Below are positions 37,135-46,303 of a stretch of DNA of 64,000 nt, one piece after another; position 1 is the stretch's first letter; each line of letters starts with the position of its first letter. Origin of the DNA: Streptomyces filamentosus (GTDB lineage Bacteria; Actinomycetota; Actinomycetes; Streptomycetales; Streptomycetaceae). A program made the translations under genes and the position numbers. The notes beneath the pieces were generated by a model. That model was given only the letters and a program-made list of their open reading frames with translations. It was not told the origin of the DNA and ran no database searches. The DNA lies in assembly GCF_014654895.1 (NCBI RefSeq), contig NZ_BNBE01000001.1, positions 3,122,501 through 3,186,500 on the forward strand, written 5' to 3'.

Positions 37135-37734
37135 TCAGGGCCAGACCAGGCAGTACGGCTGGTGGCCGGCCTCGTGGAGGCGGACGGAGAAGTCCTGCCA
37201 CTCGTGGAGCAGCTGGTAGACGTCGAAGGCGTCGCGCGGGCCGCCGCGGTCGGGGACGGTGGACCAGATGAAGGCGGCGGCGCCGACCGACTCCTCGCCG
37301 ATCGCGCGCAGCGGGTCGACCACGGTCGTGGGCAGCTTCACCACCGCGTAGTCGGGGTGCAGGACGACCAGTTCCAGCGGGGGGACCTTGTGCAGCGGCA
37401 GGCCCTGGATGCCGGTGAGCACCATCGCCGCTATCGTCTCGGGCTTGATCTTGGAGAACATGCCGCCCATGCCCAGCTCGTCGCCGCCGAGCTCCTCCGG
37501 GCGCATCGAGATCGGTACGCGGGCCGCCGTGGCGCCGTTGGGCGCGCCGAAGTACTTGTAGGTCACCGCCAAGCCGCGGCCCCCGGGGGACGGGTTCGAC
37601 GCGGGCTGCTCCAGGGACGCGCGATCGTCCGACGCCGCGGGATCCTCGGCCCGTCGCCGCCGGTGCCTCCCCCGCCGGACAGGCTCCGGACCCAGGTCGT
37701 CCGTCCCCTCGCCCGGTCCGCCACCGCGATGCAT
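37135..37734 (-). CDS. conserved hypothetical protein
   Basis: A 199-residue protein that I do not recognise. The first about 55 residues are Arg/Pro/Gly-rich and look disordered. A folded part starts VTYKYFGAPNGATAARVPI and ends HEAGHQPYCLVWP. No membrane helix or catalytic motif is clear. The ATG at 37734 follows GGTGGAG at only two bases; GTG 37566, at the start of the folded part, is possible. It is divergent from hemL. Confidence 0.6.
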   Translation of the reverse strand: MHRGGGPGEGTDDLGPEPVRRGRHRRRRAEDPAASDDRASLEQPASNPSPGGRGLAVTYKYFGAPNGATAARVPISMRPEELGGDELGMGGMFSKIKPETIAAMVLTGIQGLPLHKVPPLELVVLHPDYAVVKLPTTVVDPLRAIGEESVGAAAFIWSTVPDRGGPRDAFDVYQLLHEWQDFSVRLHEAGHQPYCLVWP

Positions 37735-37871
37735 ATCTCCACCCGACTGCTTTTTCTCGGCAACACGACCCCGCCGCGCAACCCGATCATCGTGTCAGTG
37801 ACCTCCCCCGCGTTCTTCCGGTGAAACACCTGTCCGCAAGAATCGCCGTGGCCTCTGACACCATGGATCGT

Positions 37872-37931
37872 GTGAGCCATCCCTATGACGCCCCAGTTTC
37901 GCAGACACGGAGGAGAGCCGTCCCGGCGTGA
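37872..37931 (+). CDS. short leader ORF resembling the HemL N-terminus
   Basis: GTG at 37872 opens a 19-codon frame, [19 protein letters not shown], ending in TGA. It matches the HemL start [12 protein letters not shown] at 9 of 12 residues but lies 121 bases upstream in another frame. It may be a leader peptide, or the relic of a partial duplication of the hemL 5' end. Whether it is translated is unknown. Confidence 0.4.
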   Translation: MSHPYDAPVSQTRRRAVPA

Positions 37932-37992
37932 TGTCCAGGGTGCCCACACCGTCCCTCCGTACCAGACGTCGTACTCGCAGGTCAGGATCGTT

Positions 37993-39300
37993 GTGTCGTA
38001 TTCATACGAAGCCCCAGTCTCACAGACGCTTTTCGACCGCGCGTCCCTTGTGACGCCCGGCGGCGTGAACTCACCGGTGCGGGCCTTCCGGGCTGTGGGC
38101 GGTACGCCCCGGTTCATGGTGTCCGGTACCGGTCCGTACCTCACGGATGCGGACGGTCGCGAGTACGTCGACCTCGTCTGCTCCTGGGGGCCGATGATTC
38201 TCGGTCACGCCCACCCCGAGGTGACCGCCGCCGTGCAGGCGGCCGTGGCCCGCGGCACCTCCTTCGGCACCCCCGGCGAGGGCGAGGTCGCGCTCGCCGA
38301 GGAGATCGTGGCCCGGGTCGAGCCGGTGGAGCAGGTGCGCCTGGTCTCCTCCGGCACCGAGGCGACGATGTCCGCGATCCGGCTGGCCCGCGGCTTCACC
38401 GGCCGCGCGAAGGTCGTCAAGTTCGCCGGCTGCTACCACGGGCACGTGGACGCGCTGCTCGCCGCGGCCGGCTCCGGCGTCGCCACCTTCGGCCTGCCCG
38501 ACACGCCCGGCGTGACCGGCGCGCAGGCGGGCGACACGATCGTGCTGCCGTACAACGACCTGGAGGCCGTGCGGGCCGCGTTCGCCGCGCACCCGGGCGA
38601 GATCGCCTGTGTGATCACCGAGGCATCGCCCGGCAACATGGGCGTCGTCCCGCCGCTGCCCGGCTTCAACCAGGGCCTCGCGGACCTGTGCCGGGAGAAC
38701 GGCGCGCTCTACATCTCCGACGAGGTCATGACGGGCTTCCGCACCAGCCGGGCCGGCTGGTACGGCGTGGACGGCGTGAAGCCGGACCTGATGACCTTCG
38801 GCAAGGTCATGGGCGGCGGCTTCCCGGCCGCGGCCTTCGGCGGCCGCGCCGACGTCATGGGCCACCTCGCCCCGGCCGGGCCGGTCTACCAGGCGGGCAC
38901 CCTCTCCGGAAACCCGATCGCCACCGCCGCCGGGCTCGCGCAGCTGCGGCTGCTCGACCAGGCCGCGTACGACAAGGTGGACGCGGTCTCGGCGGAGGTC
39001 CAGGGCCTGGTCAGCGACGCGCTCACCAAGGAGGGCGTGGCGCACCGCCTCCAGGCGGCGTCCAACATGTTCTCGGTCTTCTTCACCGCCGACGAGGTGC
39101 GGAACTACGACGAGGCGAAGAAGCAGGAGGCGTTCCGCTTCAACGCCTTCTTCCACTCGATGCTCGCGGACGGCGTCTACCTGCCGCCGTCGGCCTTCGA
39201 GTCGTGGTTCGTGTCGGCCGCGCACGACGAGCGCGCGGTCGAGCGGATCGCCGCCGCGCTGCCGGCCGCCGCCCGCGCCGCCGCCGGGGCGAGCGCGTGA
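37993..39300 (+). CDS. hemL: glutamate-1-semialdehyde 2,1-aminomutase
   Basis: A 435-residue PLP enzyme that converts glutamate-1-semialdehyde to 5-aminolevulinate, the step after HemA. It shows [12 protein letters not shown] near the N-terminus, [15 protein letters not shown] for phosphate binding, and [13 protein letters not shown]. The PLP lysine is in [14 protein letters not shown] 37993 gives the normal N-terminus ([15 protein letters not shown]). A similar short frame lies upstream at 37872. The stop overlaps the GTG of the next gene. It lies about 19 kb from the rest of the heme genes. Confidence 0.95.
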   Translation: MSYSYEAPVSQTLFDRASLVTPGGVNSPVRAFRAVGGTPRFMVSGTGPYLTDADGREYVDLVCSWGPMILGHAHPEVTAAVQAAVARGTSFGTPGEGEVALAEEIVARVEPVEQVRLVSSGTEATMSAIRLARGFTGRAKVVKFAGCYHGHVDALLAAAGSGVATFGLPDTPGVTGAQAGDTIVLPYNDLEAVRAAFAAHPGEIACVITEASPGNMGVVPPLPGFNQGLADLCRENGALYISDEVMTGFRTSRAGWYGVDGVKPDLMTFGKVMGGGFPAAAFGGRADVMGHLAPAGPVYQAGTLSGNPIATAAGLAQLRLLDQAAYDKVDAVSAEVQGLVSDALTKEGVAHRLQAASNMFSVFFTADEVRNYDEAKKQEAFRFNAFFHSMLADGVYLPPSAFESWFVSAAHDERAVERIAAALPAAARAAAGASA

Positions 39301-39992
39301 GCGCCGCCGGGAAGGGCCCGGAGGACGTCACCGTCGTCCACCTGATGCGCCACGGCGAGGTGCACAACCCGGACGGCGTGCTGTACGGGCGCCGCGCCGG
39401 GTACCACCTCTCCGAGCTGGGCCGGGAGATGGCGGAGCGGGTGGCCGAGTCGCTGGCCGGGCGGGACATCACGTACGTCGTCGCCTCCCCGCTGGAGCGG
39501 GCGCAGGAGACGGCGGCGCCGATCGCCAAGTCGCACGGCCTGGAGCTGGCCACCGACGGGCGGCTCATCGAGGCGGCGAACGTCTTCGAGGGCAAGACCT
39601 TCGGCGTCGGCGACGGGGCCCTGCGCAAGCCGGGCAACTGGAAGCACCTCACCAACCCGTTCCAGCCGTCGTGGGGCGAGCCGTACGTGGAGCAGGTCGT
39701 GCGGATGATGGGCGCGCTGGACGCGGCGAAGGACGCGGCGCGAGGTCACGAGGCGGTGCTGGTCAGCCACCAGCTGCCGATCTGGATCGTGCGGTCCTTC
39801 GTGGAGAAGCGGCGGCTGTGGCACGACCCGCGGCGCCGGCAGTGCACGCTGGCCTCGCTGACCTCGTTCACGTACAAGGGCGACAAGATCGTCTCGGTGG
39901 GGTACAGCGAGCCGGCGATCGACCTGGTGCCGGTGCACCTGCGGGCCGGCGCGAAGCCGGTGAAGGGCAAGGCGAAGGCCTTCGGGGCGTAG
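39297..39992 (+). CDS. histidine phosphatase family protein (phosphoglycerate mutase-like)
   Basis: A 231-residue protein of the branch-1 histidine phosphatase superfamily. The phospho-histidine motif is LMRHGE near residue 18, the second Arg is in [10 protein letters not shown], and the second catalytic His is in LVSHQLPIW. The substrate is unknown. It overlaps hemL by GTGA, so the two are translationally coupled; this pairing upstream of the cytochrome c genes is usual in streptomycetes. Confidence 0.9.
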   Translation: MSAAGKGPEDVTVVHLMRHGEVHNPDGVLYGRRAGYHLSELGREMAERVAESLAGRDITYVVASPLERAQETAAPIAKSHGLELATDGRLIEAANVFEGKTFGVGDGALRKPGNWKHLTNPFQPSWGEPYVEQVVRMMGALDAAKDAARGHEAVLVSHQLPIWIVRSFVEKRRLWHDPRRRQCTLASLTSFTYKGDKIVSVGYSEPAIDLVPVHLRAGAKPVKGKAKAFGA

Positions 39993-40253
39993 CCCGCGAT
40001 CCCGGGGCCTGATCCGGCGCCCGTTGCCGGACGGGCCCCCTGCGACCCCCTGGCGCCGCGCCCCCGGCGCCGGCCGCGTCGCGAAGGGACCCCGGTGCGG
40101 CCCACGATTCAGGGCGGCGGATGATGTACATGTCATTCGACCGCCCTGAAATTTTTGTGCGATTGACCGGAACCTCCGTGTTCATCCCTGCATCTCACTC
40201 ATTGTCGGTTTGGATGATGTTTCGGGTCATATAACAGCGCGAATGGGGATGAC

Positions 40254-41504
40254 ATGCGCGGGATCAGTCGAAGGGGCCTTCTCGGGGCGGGTGTCGGAGC
40301 GGCGGCCGCGCTCGGCATCGCCGGGTGCAGCGACAAGGGCGAGGGCGGTACCGGAAGTTCGGGACCGGACAAGGGCGGCGCCCCCGAGACCGGGACCACC
40401 ACGCCCGCCCCGACCAAGGACGACGTCCGCCTCATCGGCGACGGTTCCACCGCGGACACCGGCGAGCAGCCCCACCAGCCCGACGCCCCCGTCCCGCTGG
40501 AACCGGGCCAGACCCCGCCGCAGTTCGTGGTCTTCTCCTGGGACGGCGCCGGCGAGGTCGGCAACGGCCTCTTCCCCCGCTTCCTCGAACTGGCCCGCAA
40601 CCACGACGCGGCCATGACCTTCTTCCTCTCCGGCATCTACCTGCTGCCCGAGTCGAAGAAGAGCCTCTACCGGCCCCCGAACAACCGCGTCGGCGCCTCC
40701 GACATCGGCTACCTCACCGACGCCCACATCAAGGACACCCTGAAGTACGTCCGCGAGGCATGGCTCGACGGGCACGAGATCGGCACCCACTTCAACGGGC
40801 ACTTCTGCGGCGGCTCCGGCTCCGTCGGCAACTGGACCCCGGCCCAGTGGCAGAGCGAGATCGACCAGGCCGTGAAGTTCGTCACCGAGTGGAAGACCAA
40901 CAGCGGCTGGACCGACCTCGAACCGCTGCCCTTCGACTACTCCAAGGAACTCGTCGGCGGCCGCACCCCCTGCCTCCTCGGCCAGGACAACCTGCTGCCC
41001 ACCGCCAAGCGCCTCGGCTGGCGCTACGACGCCAGCTCGCCCGGCGGCCGCCAGACCTGGCCCGTCAAGCGCAAGGGGATCTGGGACTTCCCGCTCCAGG
41101 CCGTGCCCTTCCCCGGGCACTCCTTCGAGGTGCTGTCCATGGACTACAACATCCTCGCCAACCAGTCCCAGAACAGCACCAAGGGCATGCCCTCCCGCTA
41201 CCCCGGCTGGCGCAAGCAGGCCACCGACGCGCTGATCGGCGGCTTCACGCGCGCGTACGAGACGAACCGCGCGCCCTTCTTCGTCGGCAACCACTTCGAG
41301 CAGTGGAACGGCGGCATCTACATGGACGCCGTCGAGGAGGCGCTGAAGGCGATGGCCGGGAAGAAGGACGTCCGGCTGGTGTCGTTCCGCCAGTTCACGG
41401 ACTGGATGGACGTCCAGGACCCGGCGGTCCTGGCCCGTCTGCGCACCCTCGACGTGGGCCAGAAGCCGGCCGGTGGCTGGGCCTCGTACCTGAAAGCCGC
41501 TTAG
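40254..41504 (+). CDS. Tat-exported lipoprotein, polysaccharide deacetylase-like
   Basis: A 416-residue exported protein. The N-terminus has twin arginines (ISRRGLLGAG) and a lipobox IAGC, so it is probably a Tat-secreted lipoprotein. The mature part begins with a Thr/Pro/Gly-rich linker, then a carbohydrate-esterase-4-like barrel: FVVFSWDGAGE in place of the usual TFDDG, and EIGTHFNGHFCGG in place of HxxxH. Catalytic residues are thus changed and activity is uncertain. It lies between the phosphatase gene and resA. Confidence 0.82.
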   Translation: MRGISRRGLLGAGVGAAAALGIAGCSDKGEGGTGSSGPDKGGAPETGTTTPAPTKDDVRLIGDGSTADTGEQPHQPDAPVPLEPGQTPPQFVVFSWDGAGEVGNGLFPRFLELARNHDAAMTFFLSGIYLLPESKKSLYRPPNNRVGASDIGYLTDAHIKDTLKYVREAWLDGHEIGTHFNGHFCGGSGSVGNWTPAQWQSEIDQAVKFVTEWKTNSGWTDLEPLPFDYSKELVGGRTPCLLGQDNLLPTAKRLGWRYDASSPGGRQTWPVKRKGIWDFPLQAVPFPGHSFEVLSMDYNILANQSQNSTKGMPSRYPGWRKQATDALIGGFTRAYETNRAPFFVGNHFEQWNGGIYMDAVEEALKAMAGKKDVRLVSFRQFTDWMDVQDPAVLARLRTLDVGQKPAGGWASYLKAA

Positions 41505-41581
41505 GCGATCTTGACAAGGGGCGTTACGGGCACGTAGGGGGGTGCCCAAGATCCCCCAAACGCCCATGCGAAACTTTTCAC

Positions 41582-42199
41582 ATGAGCCTTAGCCGTGGCC
41601 TCCGTCCTGCCCCCCGACGCGCCGCCCTCGCCGTCGTCGGCGTGCTGTCCGCCGCCCTCGCGCTCTCCGCCTGCGGCGGCGACGGCAACGACACCTCCGG
41701 CGGCAACGGCGCCAACTTCGTCACCAGCAAGGGCGGCATCTCCACCGTCCCCAAGGGCGAGCGCGCCGGGATCGAGGAGATCGCCGGCGAGACCCTGGAG
41801 GGCGAGAAGCTCGACGTCGCCGACCTCAAGGGCAAGGTCGTCGTCCTCAACGTCTGGGGCTCCTGGTGCGGCCCCTGCCGCGCCGAGGCCCCCCACTTCG
41901 CCAAGGTCGCGAACGACCTCAAGGGCGAGGACGTGGCCTTCGTCGGCCTCAACACCCGCGACGCCAACAAGCAGCAGGCGCTCGCCTTCGAGGCCGACTA
42001 CAAGATCCCCTACCCGAGCCTCTACGACCGGGACGGGAAGCTGATCCTCTTCGGCTTCCCCAAGGGCACCCTCAGCCCCAAGGGCATCCCCTCCACCGTC
42101 GTCCTCGACAAGGAGGGCAAGATCGCCGCCCGCGCGCTCATGGCCATCGACGACACCAAGCTCCGCTCGATGATCGACCCGCTCCTCAAGGAGAAGTGA
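41582..42199 (+). CDS. resA: thioredoxin-like lipoprotein ResA (cytochrome c maturation)
   Basis: A 205-residue TlpA/ResA-like disulfide reductase that reduces apocytochrome c before heme attachment. A signal peptide ends in the lipobox LSAC (Cys31), so it is membrane-anchored outside the cell. The active site is VWGSWCGPCRAEAP (C96, C99), with the cis-Pro in GIPST. It begins a tightly packed set, resA-ccdA-resB-ccsB, the System II cytochrome c apparatus. Confidence 0.93.
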   Translation: MSLSRGLRPAPRRAALAVVGVLSAALALSACGGDGNDTSGGNGANFVTSKGGISTVPKGERAGIEEIAGETLEGEKLDVADLKGKVVVLNVWGSWCGPCRAEAPHFAKVANDLKGEDVAFVGLNTRDANKQQALAFEADYKIPYPSLYDRDGKLILFGFPKGTLSPKGIPSTVVLDKEGKIAARALMAIDDTKLRSMIDPLLKEK

Positions 42200-42205
42200 C
42201 CGCCG

Positions 42206-42943
42206 GTGAACGAGACCGTCACCAGCGGAGCGCTGCTGCTCGCCGTCCCCGTCGCCCTCCTGGCCGGGCTTGTCTCCTTCTTCTCCCCCTGCGTGCTGCC
42301 GCTCGTCCCCGGCTACCTGTCGTACGTCACCGGCGTCTCCGGCACCGACCTCGCCGACAGCCGCCGCGGCCGGATGACCGCCGGCGCCCTCCTCTTCGTC
42401 GCCGGCTTCACCGCCGTCTTCGTCTCCGGCGGCGCCCTCTTCGGCTACTTCGGCGCCACGCTCCAGGAGTACAGCGGGACGCTGAGCACCGTCCTCGGCG
42501 TCTTCATGATCCTCATGGGGCTCTTCTTCGCCGGGCTGATGCCCTGGTTCACCCAGCGCGAGTTCCGCTTCCACCGGAAGCCCGTCGCCGGCCTCCTCGG
42601 CGCCCCGGTCCTCGGCGCGCTCTTCGGCATCGGCTGGACCCCGTGCATCGGCCCGACCCTCGCCTCGGTCAACGCGCTCGCCCTCGAACAGGCCAGCGCC
42701 GGACGGGGGGCCATACTGGCCCTCGCGTACTGCCTCGGCCTCGGCGTCCCCTTCGTCCTCGCCGCCATCGCCTTCCGCAAGGCCCTCGGAGCGTTCGGCT
42801 GGGTGAAGAAGCACTACGTGTGGGTCATGAGGATCGGCGGCGGCATGATGATCGTCACCGGCGTCCTCCTCCTCACAGGCGTCTGGGACAGCATGGTCTC
42901 CACGATGCAGGGCTGGTCCAGCGGCTTCACGGTGGGAATCTGA
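42206..42943 (+). CDS. ccdA: cytochrome c biogenesis protein CcdA
   Basis: A 245-residue membrane protein with six transmembrane helices that carries electrons from cytosolic thioredoxin to ResA. The two key Cys are in FFSPCVLPLVPGYLSYV and IGWTPCIGPTLA, both in conserved Pro-Cys contexts. The GTG start lies 6 bases after the resA stop, and the next gene starts 3 bases after its stop, as expected of one operon. Confidence 0.95.
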   Translation: MNETVTSGALLLAVPVALLAGLVSFFSPCVLPLVPGYLSYVTGVSGTDLADSRRGRMTAGALLFVAGFTAVFVSGGALFGYFGATLQEYSGTLSTVLGVFMILMGLFFAGLMPWFTQREFRFHRKPVAGLLGAPVLGALFGIGWTPCIGPTLASVNALALEQASAGRGAILALAYCLGLGVPFVLAAIAFRKALGAFGWVKKHYVWVMRIGGGMMIVTGVLLLTGVWDSMVSTMQGWSSGFTVGI

Positions 42944-42946
42944 TCG

Positions 42947-44632
42947 ATGAGCAAGACCGAAACGACCGAACAGCGCGACGGCCTCGGCGACGCCGGGGAA
43001 CAGCTCTCCACCGCGCCCCGGGAGGAGACCGACGGCGTCCTCGGCGGCCCCACCCTCGGGGTCGTCGGCTGGATCCGCTGGTTCTGGCGCCAGCTCACCT
43101 CCATGCGGGTGGCGCTGATCCTGCTCTTCCTGCTCTCCCTCGGCGCCGTCCCCGGCTCCCTCATCCCGCAGACCAGCGCGGACGAGTTCAAGGTCGCCGA
43201 CTTCAAGAAGGCGCACGAGACCCTCGCCCCGCTCTACGAGAAGCTCCAGCTCTTCGACGTCTACAGCTCGGTGTGGTTCTCCGCGATCTACATCCTGCTC
43301 TTCGTCTCCCTCATCGGCTGCATCGTCCCGCGCACCTGGCAGTTCGTCGGCCAGCTCCGCGGCCTGCCGCCGGGCGCCCCCAAGCGGCTCACCCGCCTCC
43401 CCGCGTACACGACCTGGCGCACCGGGGCGAGCCCCGAGGAGGTCCGCGAGGCCGCCCTCGGCGTCCTCAAGGGCCGCCGCTTCCGGACCCGCGCGGCCGG
43501 TGACGCCGTCGCCGCCGAGAAGGGCTACCTCCGCGAGGCCGGCAACCTCCTCTTCCACATCGCCCTGATCGTGATGCTGGTGGCCTTCGCCTGGGGCCAG
43601 CTCTTCAAGTCCGAGGGCGGCAAGCTCGTCGTCGAGGGCGACGGCTTCTCCAACACGCTCACCCAGTACGACGACTTCAAGTCCGGCTCCCAGTTCGCCG
43701 TCGACGAGCTGGAACCGTTCAGCTTCACCCTGGACAGCTTCACCGGCACGTACGAGACGAGCGGCCCGCAGACGGGAACCCCCCGCACCTTCGAGGCGGC
43801 CGTCACCTACACGCGGGGCGGCGGCAAGGACGAGAAGGCCGTCATCAGGGTCAACGAGCCGCTGAAGCTCGGCGACTCCAAGGTCTACCTGATCGCCCAC
43901 GGGTACGCGCCCGTCGTCACCGTCCGGGACCGCGACGGCAAGGTCGTCTTCACGGGCGCCGTCCCGCTGCTGCCCATCGACAACAACCTCACCTCCAGCG
44001 GCGCGATCAAGGTGATGGACGGCTACCGCGACAAGAACGGCGAGAAGCAGCAGCTCGGCTTCAAGGCGTTCTTCGTGCCCACCTTCGCGGGCGCCGGCAA
44101 GGGCAGCATGTTCTCCCAGTTCCCGGCCCTGGTCGACCCCGTGATGGCCCTCACCGGCTACCACGGCAGCCTGGGCGTCGACTCCGGACTGCCGCAGAAC
44201 GTGTACCAGCTCGACACCACCAAGATGAAGCAGTTCGAGGTCGAGGGCGGCACCGGCGTCGCCCAGCGGCTCGCGCCCGGCCAGACCATGACCCTGCCCG
44301 ACGGCGCCGGCTCGATCACCTTCGAGAAGGACATCAAGGAGTGGGCGAGCTTCCAGGTCACCCAGCAGCCGGGCAACGGCCTCGCCCTCGCCGGCGCCAT
44401 CGCCGCCATCGCCGGACTGACCGGCTCGCTCTTCATCCAGCGCCGCCGGGTCTGGGTCCGCGCCGTCCGCGGCGAGGACGGCACGACCGTCGTCGAGATG
44501 GCGGGCCTCGGCCGCAGCGAGTCCACCAAGCTGCCCGAGGAGCTCGCCGACCTCGCGGTCGCGCTCACCGCCACGGCGCCCCCCGCGCCCGAACCTGCCG
44601 AAGCAGAAGCCTCAGAAGGGGTCGAGAAGTGA
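42947..44632 (+). CDS. resB: cytochrome c biogenesis protein ResB
   Basis: A 561-residue membrane protein, half of the ResB-CcsB heme lyase. An N-terminal soluble lead is followed by helices around VALILLFLLSLGAVPGSLIP and FSAIYILLFVSLIGCIVPR (each with conserved Ser/Gly/Pro). A large extracytoplasmic domain lies between about 240 and 480, and a last helix near 490. An acidic tail is rich in Ala/Glu/Pro. Its stop overlaps the GTG of ccsB. Confidence 0.94.
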   Translation: MSKTETTEQRDGLGDAGEQLSTAPREETDGVLGGPTLGVVGWIRWFWRQLTSMRVALILLFLLSLGAVPGSLIPQTSADEFKVADFKKAHETLAPLYEKLQLFDVYSSVWFSAIYILLFVSLIGCIVPRTWQFVGQLRGLPPGAPKRLTRLPAYTTWRTGASPEEVREAALGVLKGRRFRTRAAGDAVAAEKGYLREAGNLLFHIALIVMLVAFAWGQLFKSEGGKLVVEGDGFSNTLTQYDDFKSGSQFAVDELEPFSFTLDSFTGTYETSGPQTGTPRTFEAAVTYTRGGGKDEKAVIRVNEPLKLGDSKVYLIAHGYAPVVTVRDRDGKVVFTGAVPLLPIDNNLTSSGAIKVMDGYRDKNGEKQQLGFKAFFVPTFAGAGKGSMFSQFPALVDPVMALTGYHGSLGVDSGLPQNVYQLDTTKMKQFEVEGGTGVAQRLAPGQTMTLPDGAGSITFEKDIKEWASFQVTQQPGNGLALAGAIAAIAGLTGSLFIQRRRVWVRAVRGEDGTTVVEMAGLGRSESTKLPEELADLAVALTATAPPAPEPAEAEASEGVEK

Positions 44633-45717
44633 TCCTCGCCGCCCAGACCAACGAGGGCCTGGCGCAGCTCAGCAACGAGCTCGTCTACGCCTCGATGGCC
44701 GTCTACACCCTGGCCTTCCTGGCCCACATCGCCGAATGGGTCCTCGGCAGCCGCAGCAAGGTCGGCCGCACCGCCGCCGCGCTGACGGGCACGAAGACCG
44801 AAGCCGCGCCCGCCACCGTGACCGTCCGGGTCAAGCAGGCCGGCGGCGGCACCGCGGTCATCGAGAAGCCGAAGGTCGTCACCCGGTCCGCGGCCGGCAC
44901 CCGTGACGTCCCTGACGGCCCCGGCGCGGCCGGCGGCACCGTCAAGGGCGACCTGTACGGCCGGATCGCCGTCTCGCTGACGGTCCTCGCCTTCGCCCTG
45001 GAGGCGGCCGGCGTGATCGCCCGCGCGATCTCCGTGCAGCGCGCCCCCTGGGGCAACATGTACGAGTTCTCCACCACCTTCTCCACGGTGGCGGTCGGCA
45101 CCTACCTCGGCTTCCTCCTCGCGAAGAAGAACGTCCGCTGGATCGGCCTCCCGCTGGTCACCACGGTCCTGCTCGACCTGGGCCTCGCCACCACCTGGCT
45201 GTACACCGAGAGCGACCAGCTGGTCCCGGCCCTCGACTCGTACTGGCTGTGGATCCACGTCTCCACCGCGATCTTCTGCGGCGCCGTCTTCTACCTCGGC
45301 GCGGTCGCCACCCTGCTCTACCTCTTCCGCGACTCGTACGAGAACAAGCTCGCGACCGGCGGCAAGCCGGGGGCCTTCGCCCGCTCCGTCATGGAGCGAC
45401 TGCCCTCCGCGGCCTCCCTCGACAAGTTCTCCTACCGGGTCAACGCGGCGATCTTCCCGCTGTGGACCTTCACGATCATCGCGGGCGCCATCTGGGCCGG
45501 CGACGCGTGGGGCCGCTACTGGGGCTGGGACGCCAAGGAGGTCTGGTCCTTCATCACGTGGGTCGGGTACGCCGCGTACCTGCACGCCCGTGCCACGGCC
45601 GGCTGGAAGGGCCGCAAGGCCGCGTACATCGCGCTCATCGCCTTCGGCTGCTTCCTCTTCAACTACTACGGCGTGAACATCTTCGTCAGCAGCAAGCACT
45701 CCTACGCGGGCGTCTGA
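44629..45717 (+). CDS. ccsB: cytochrome c biogenesis protein CcsB (CcsA/ResC-type)
   Basis: A 362-residue heme-handling membrane protein, partner of ResB in System II. The Trp-rich WWD motif is GRYWGWDAKEVWSFITW, flanked by conserved His (LWIHVSTA and YLHARAT) that bind heme. A hydrophilic insert follows the first helix (about residues 40-105). GTG 44629 overlaps the resB stop (GTGA). It ends the operon; a small hairpin follows at about 45725-45745. Confidence 0.94.
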   Translation: MILAAQTNEGLAQLSNELVYASMAVYTLAFLAHIAEWVLGSRSKVGRTAAALTGTKTEAAPATVTVRVKQAGGGTAVIEKPKVVTRSAAGTRDVPDGPGAAGGTVKGDLYGRIAVSLTVLAFALEAAGVIARAISVQRAPWGNMYEFSTTFSTVAVGTYLGFLLAKKNVRWIGLPLVTTVLLDLGLATTWLYTESDQLVPALDSYWLWIHVSTAIFCGAVFYLGAVATLLYLFRDSYENKLATGGKPGAFARSVMERLPSAASLDKFSYRVNAAIFPLWTFTIIAGAIWAGDAWGRYWGWDAKEVWSFITWVGYAAYLHARATAGWKGRKAAYIALIAFGCFLFNYYGVNIFVSSKHSYAGV

Positions 45718-45753
45718 GCTGGCACGGCCCCCTCGCGGGGCCACGCTGGAGTC

Positions 45754-46281
45754 ATGAGCGAGATACCCCGGGGCAGGAGCGAGACCCACGACGGCGACGC
45801 GCGCCTGCTGCGGTACGTGATCGAGCTGCCGCACCCGCAGCCGCTGGTGTGGGCGGCGGTCGCCTCCCCGGAGGGCCTGCCGTCCTGGCTCTGCGCGGCG
45901 GACCCGCTGGAACCCAGGCTCGGCGGGGCGGTCACGCTCCGGTGGCTCAACGGCAGCGCGGAGGTCTCGGGCCGGGTCACCGCCTGGGACCCCGACCAGG
46001 TGGCCGAGTACACGGTCGACGCCCCGCACGGACGGATCCGGTTCCATCTGGAACCGGCCGCCGGCGGGGCGTCGACCGTCCTGCGTTTCACCCACGGGTT
46101 CCGCGGCGACCGGGAGCTGCTCCTCGACCGCCTGGCCGGCTGGCACGACCACTTCGAGCGGCTGCGGGACGCCCTGGACGGCCGACCGACGGACTGGCGG
46201 CAGTGGACGACCGGCCGCTGGAGCGAGCTGCGCGAGCTGTACGCCAGGGACGCCGCGCCCTGGCCGAAATGGGTCCCCTAG
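45754..46281 (+). CDS. SRPBCC (START/AHSA1-like) family protein
   Basis: A 175-residue soluble protein with the AHSA1-like helix-grip fold: RYVIELPHPQPLVWAAV, then SPEGLPSWLC, LGGAVTLRWLNGSAEVSGRV, and a C-terminal GWHDHFERLRDAL typical of the family. Such proteins bind hydrophobic ligands or act as chaperone activators; the role here is unknown. It is 36 bases after ccsB and converges with an MFS gene. Confidence 0.85.
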   Translation: MSEIPRGRSETHDGDARLLRYVIELPHPQPLVWAAVASPEGLPSWLCAADPLEPRLGGAVTLRWLNGSAEVSGRVTAWDPDQVAEYTVDAPHGRIRFHLEPAAGGASTVLRFTHGFRGDRELLLDRLAGWHDHFERLRDALDGRPTDWRQWTTGRWSELRELYARDAAPWPKWVP

Positions 46282-46303
46282 GACGACCCGGAGGGCGCGC
46301 CGC

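Noticed and set aside
37928..38053. Short frame starting GTG-ATG after GGAGGAG in the hemL leader
   Set aside because: It overlaps the hemL start in another frame, encodes an Arg-rich sequence and has no family match; the HemL-like leader at 37872 is the better observation.
41527..41545. Short GGGCAC/GTGCCC hairpin before resA
   Set aside because: Only a six-pair stem; it could as well be part of a promoter, so it is not listed as a terminator.
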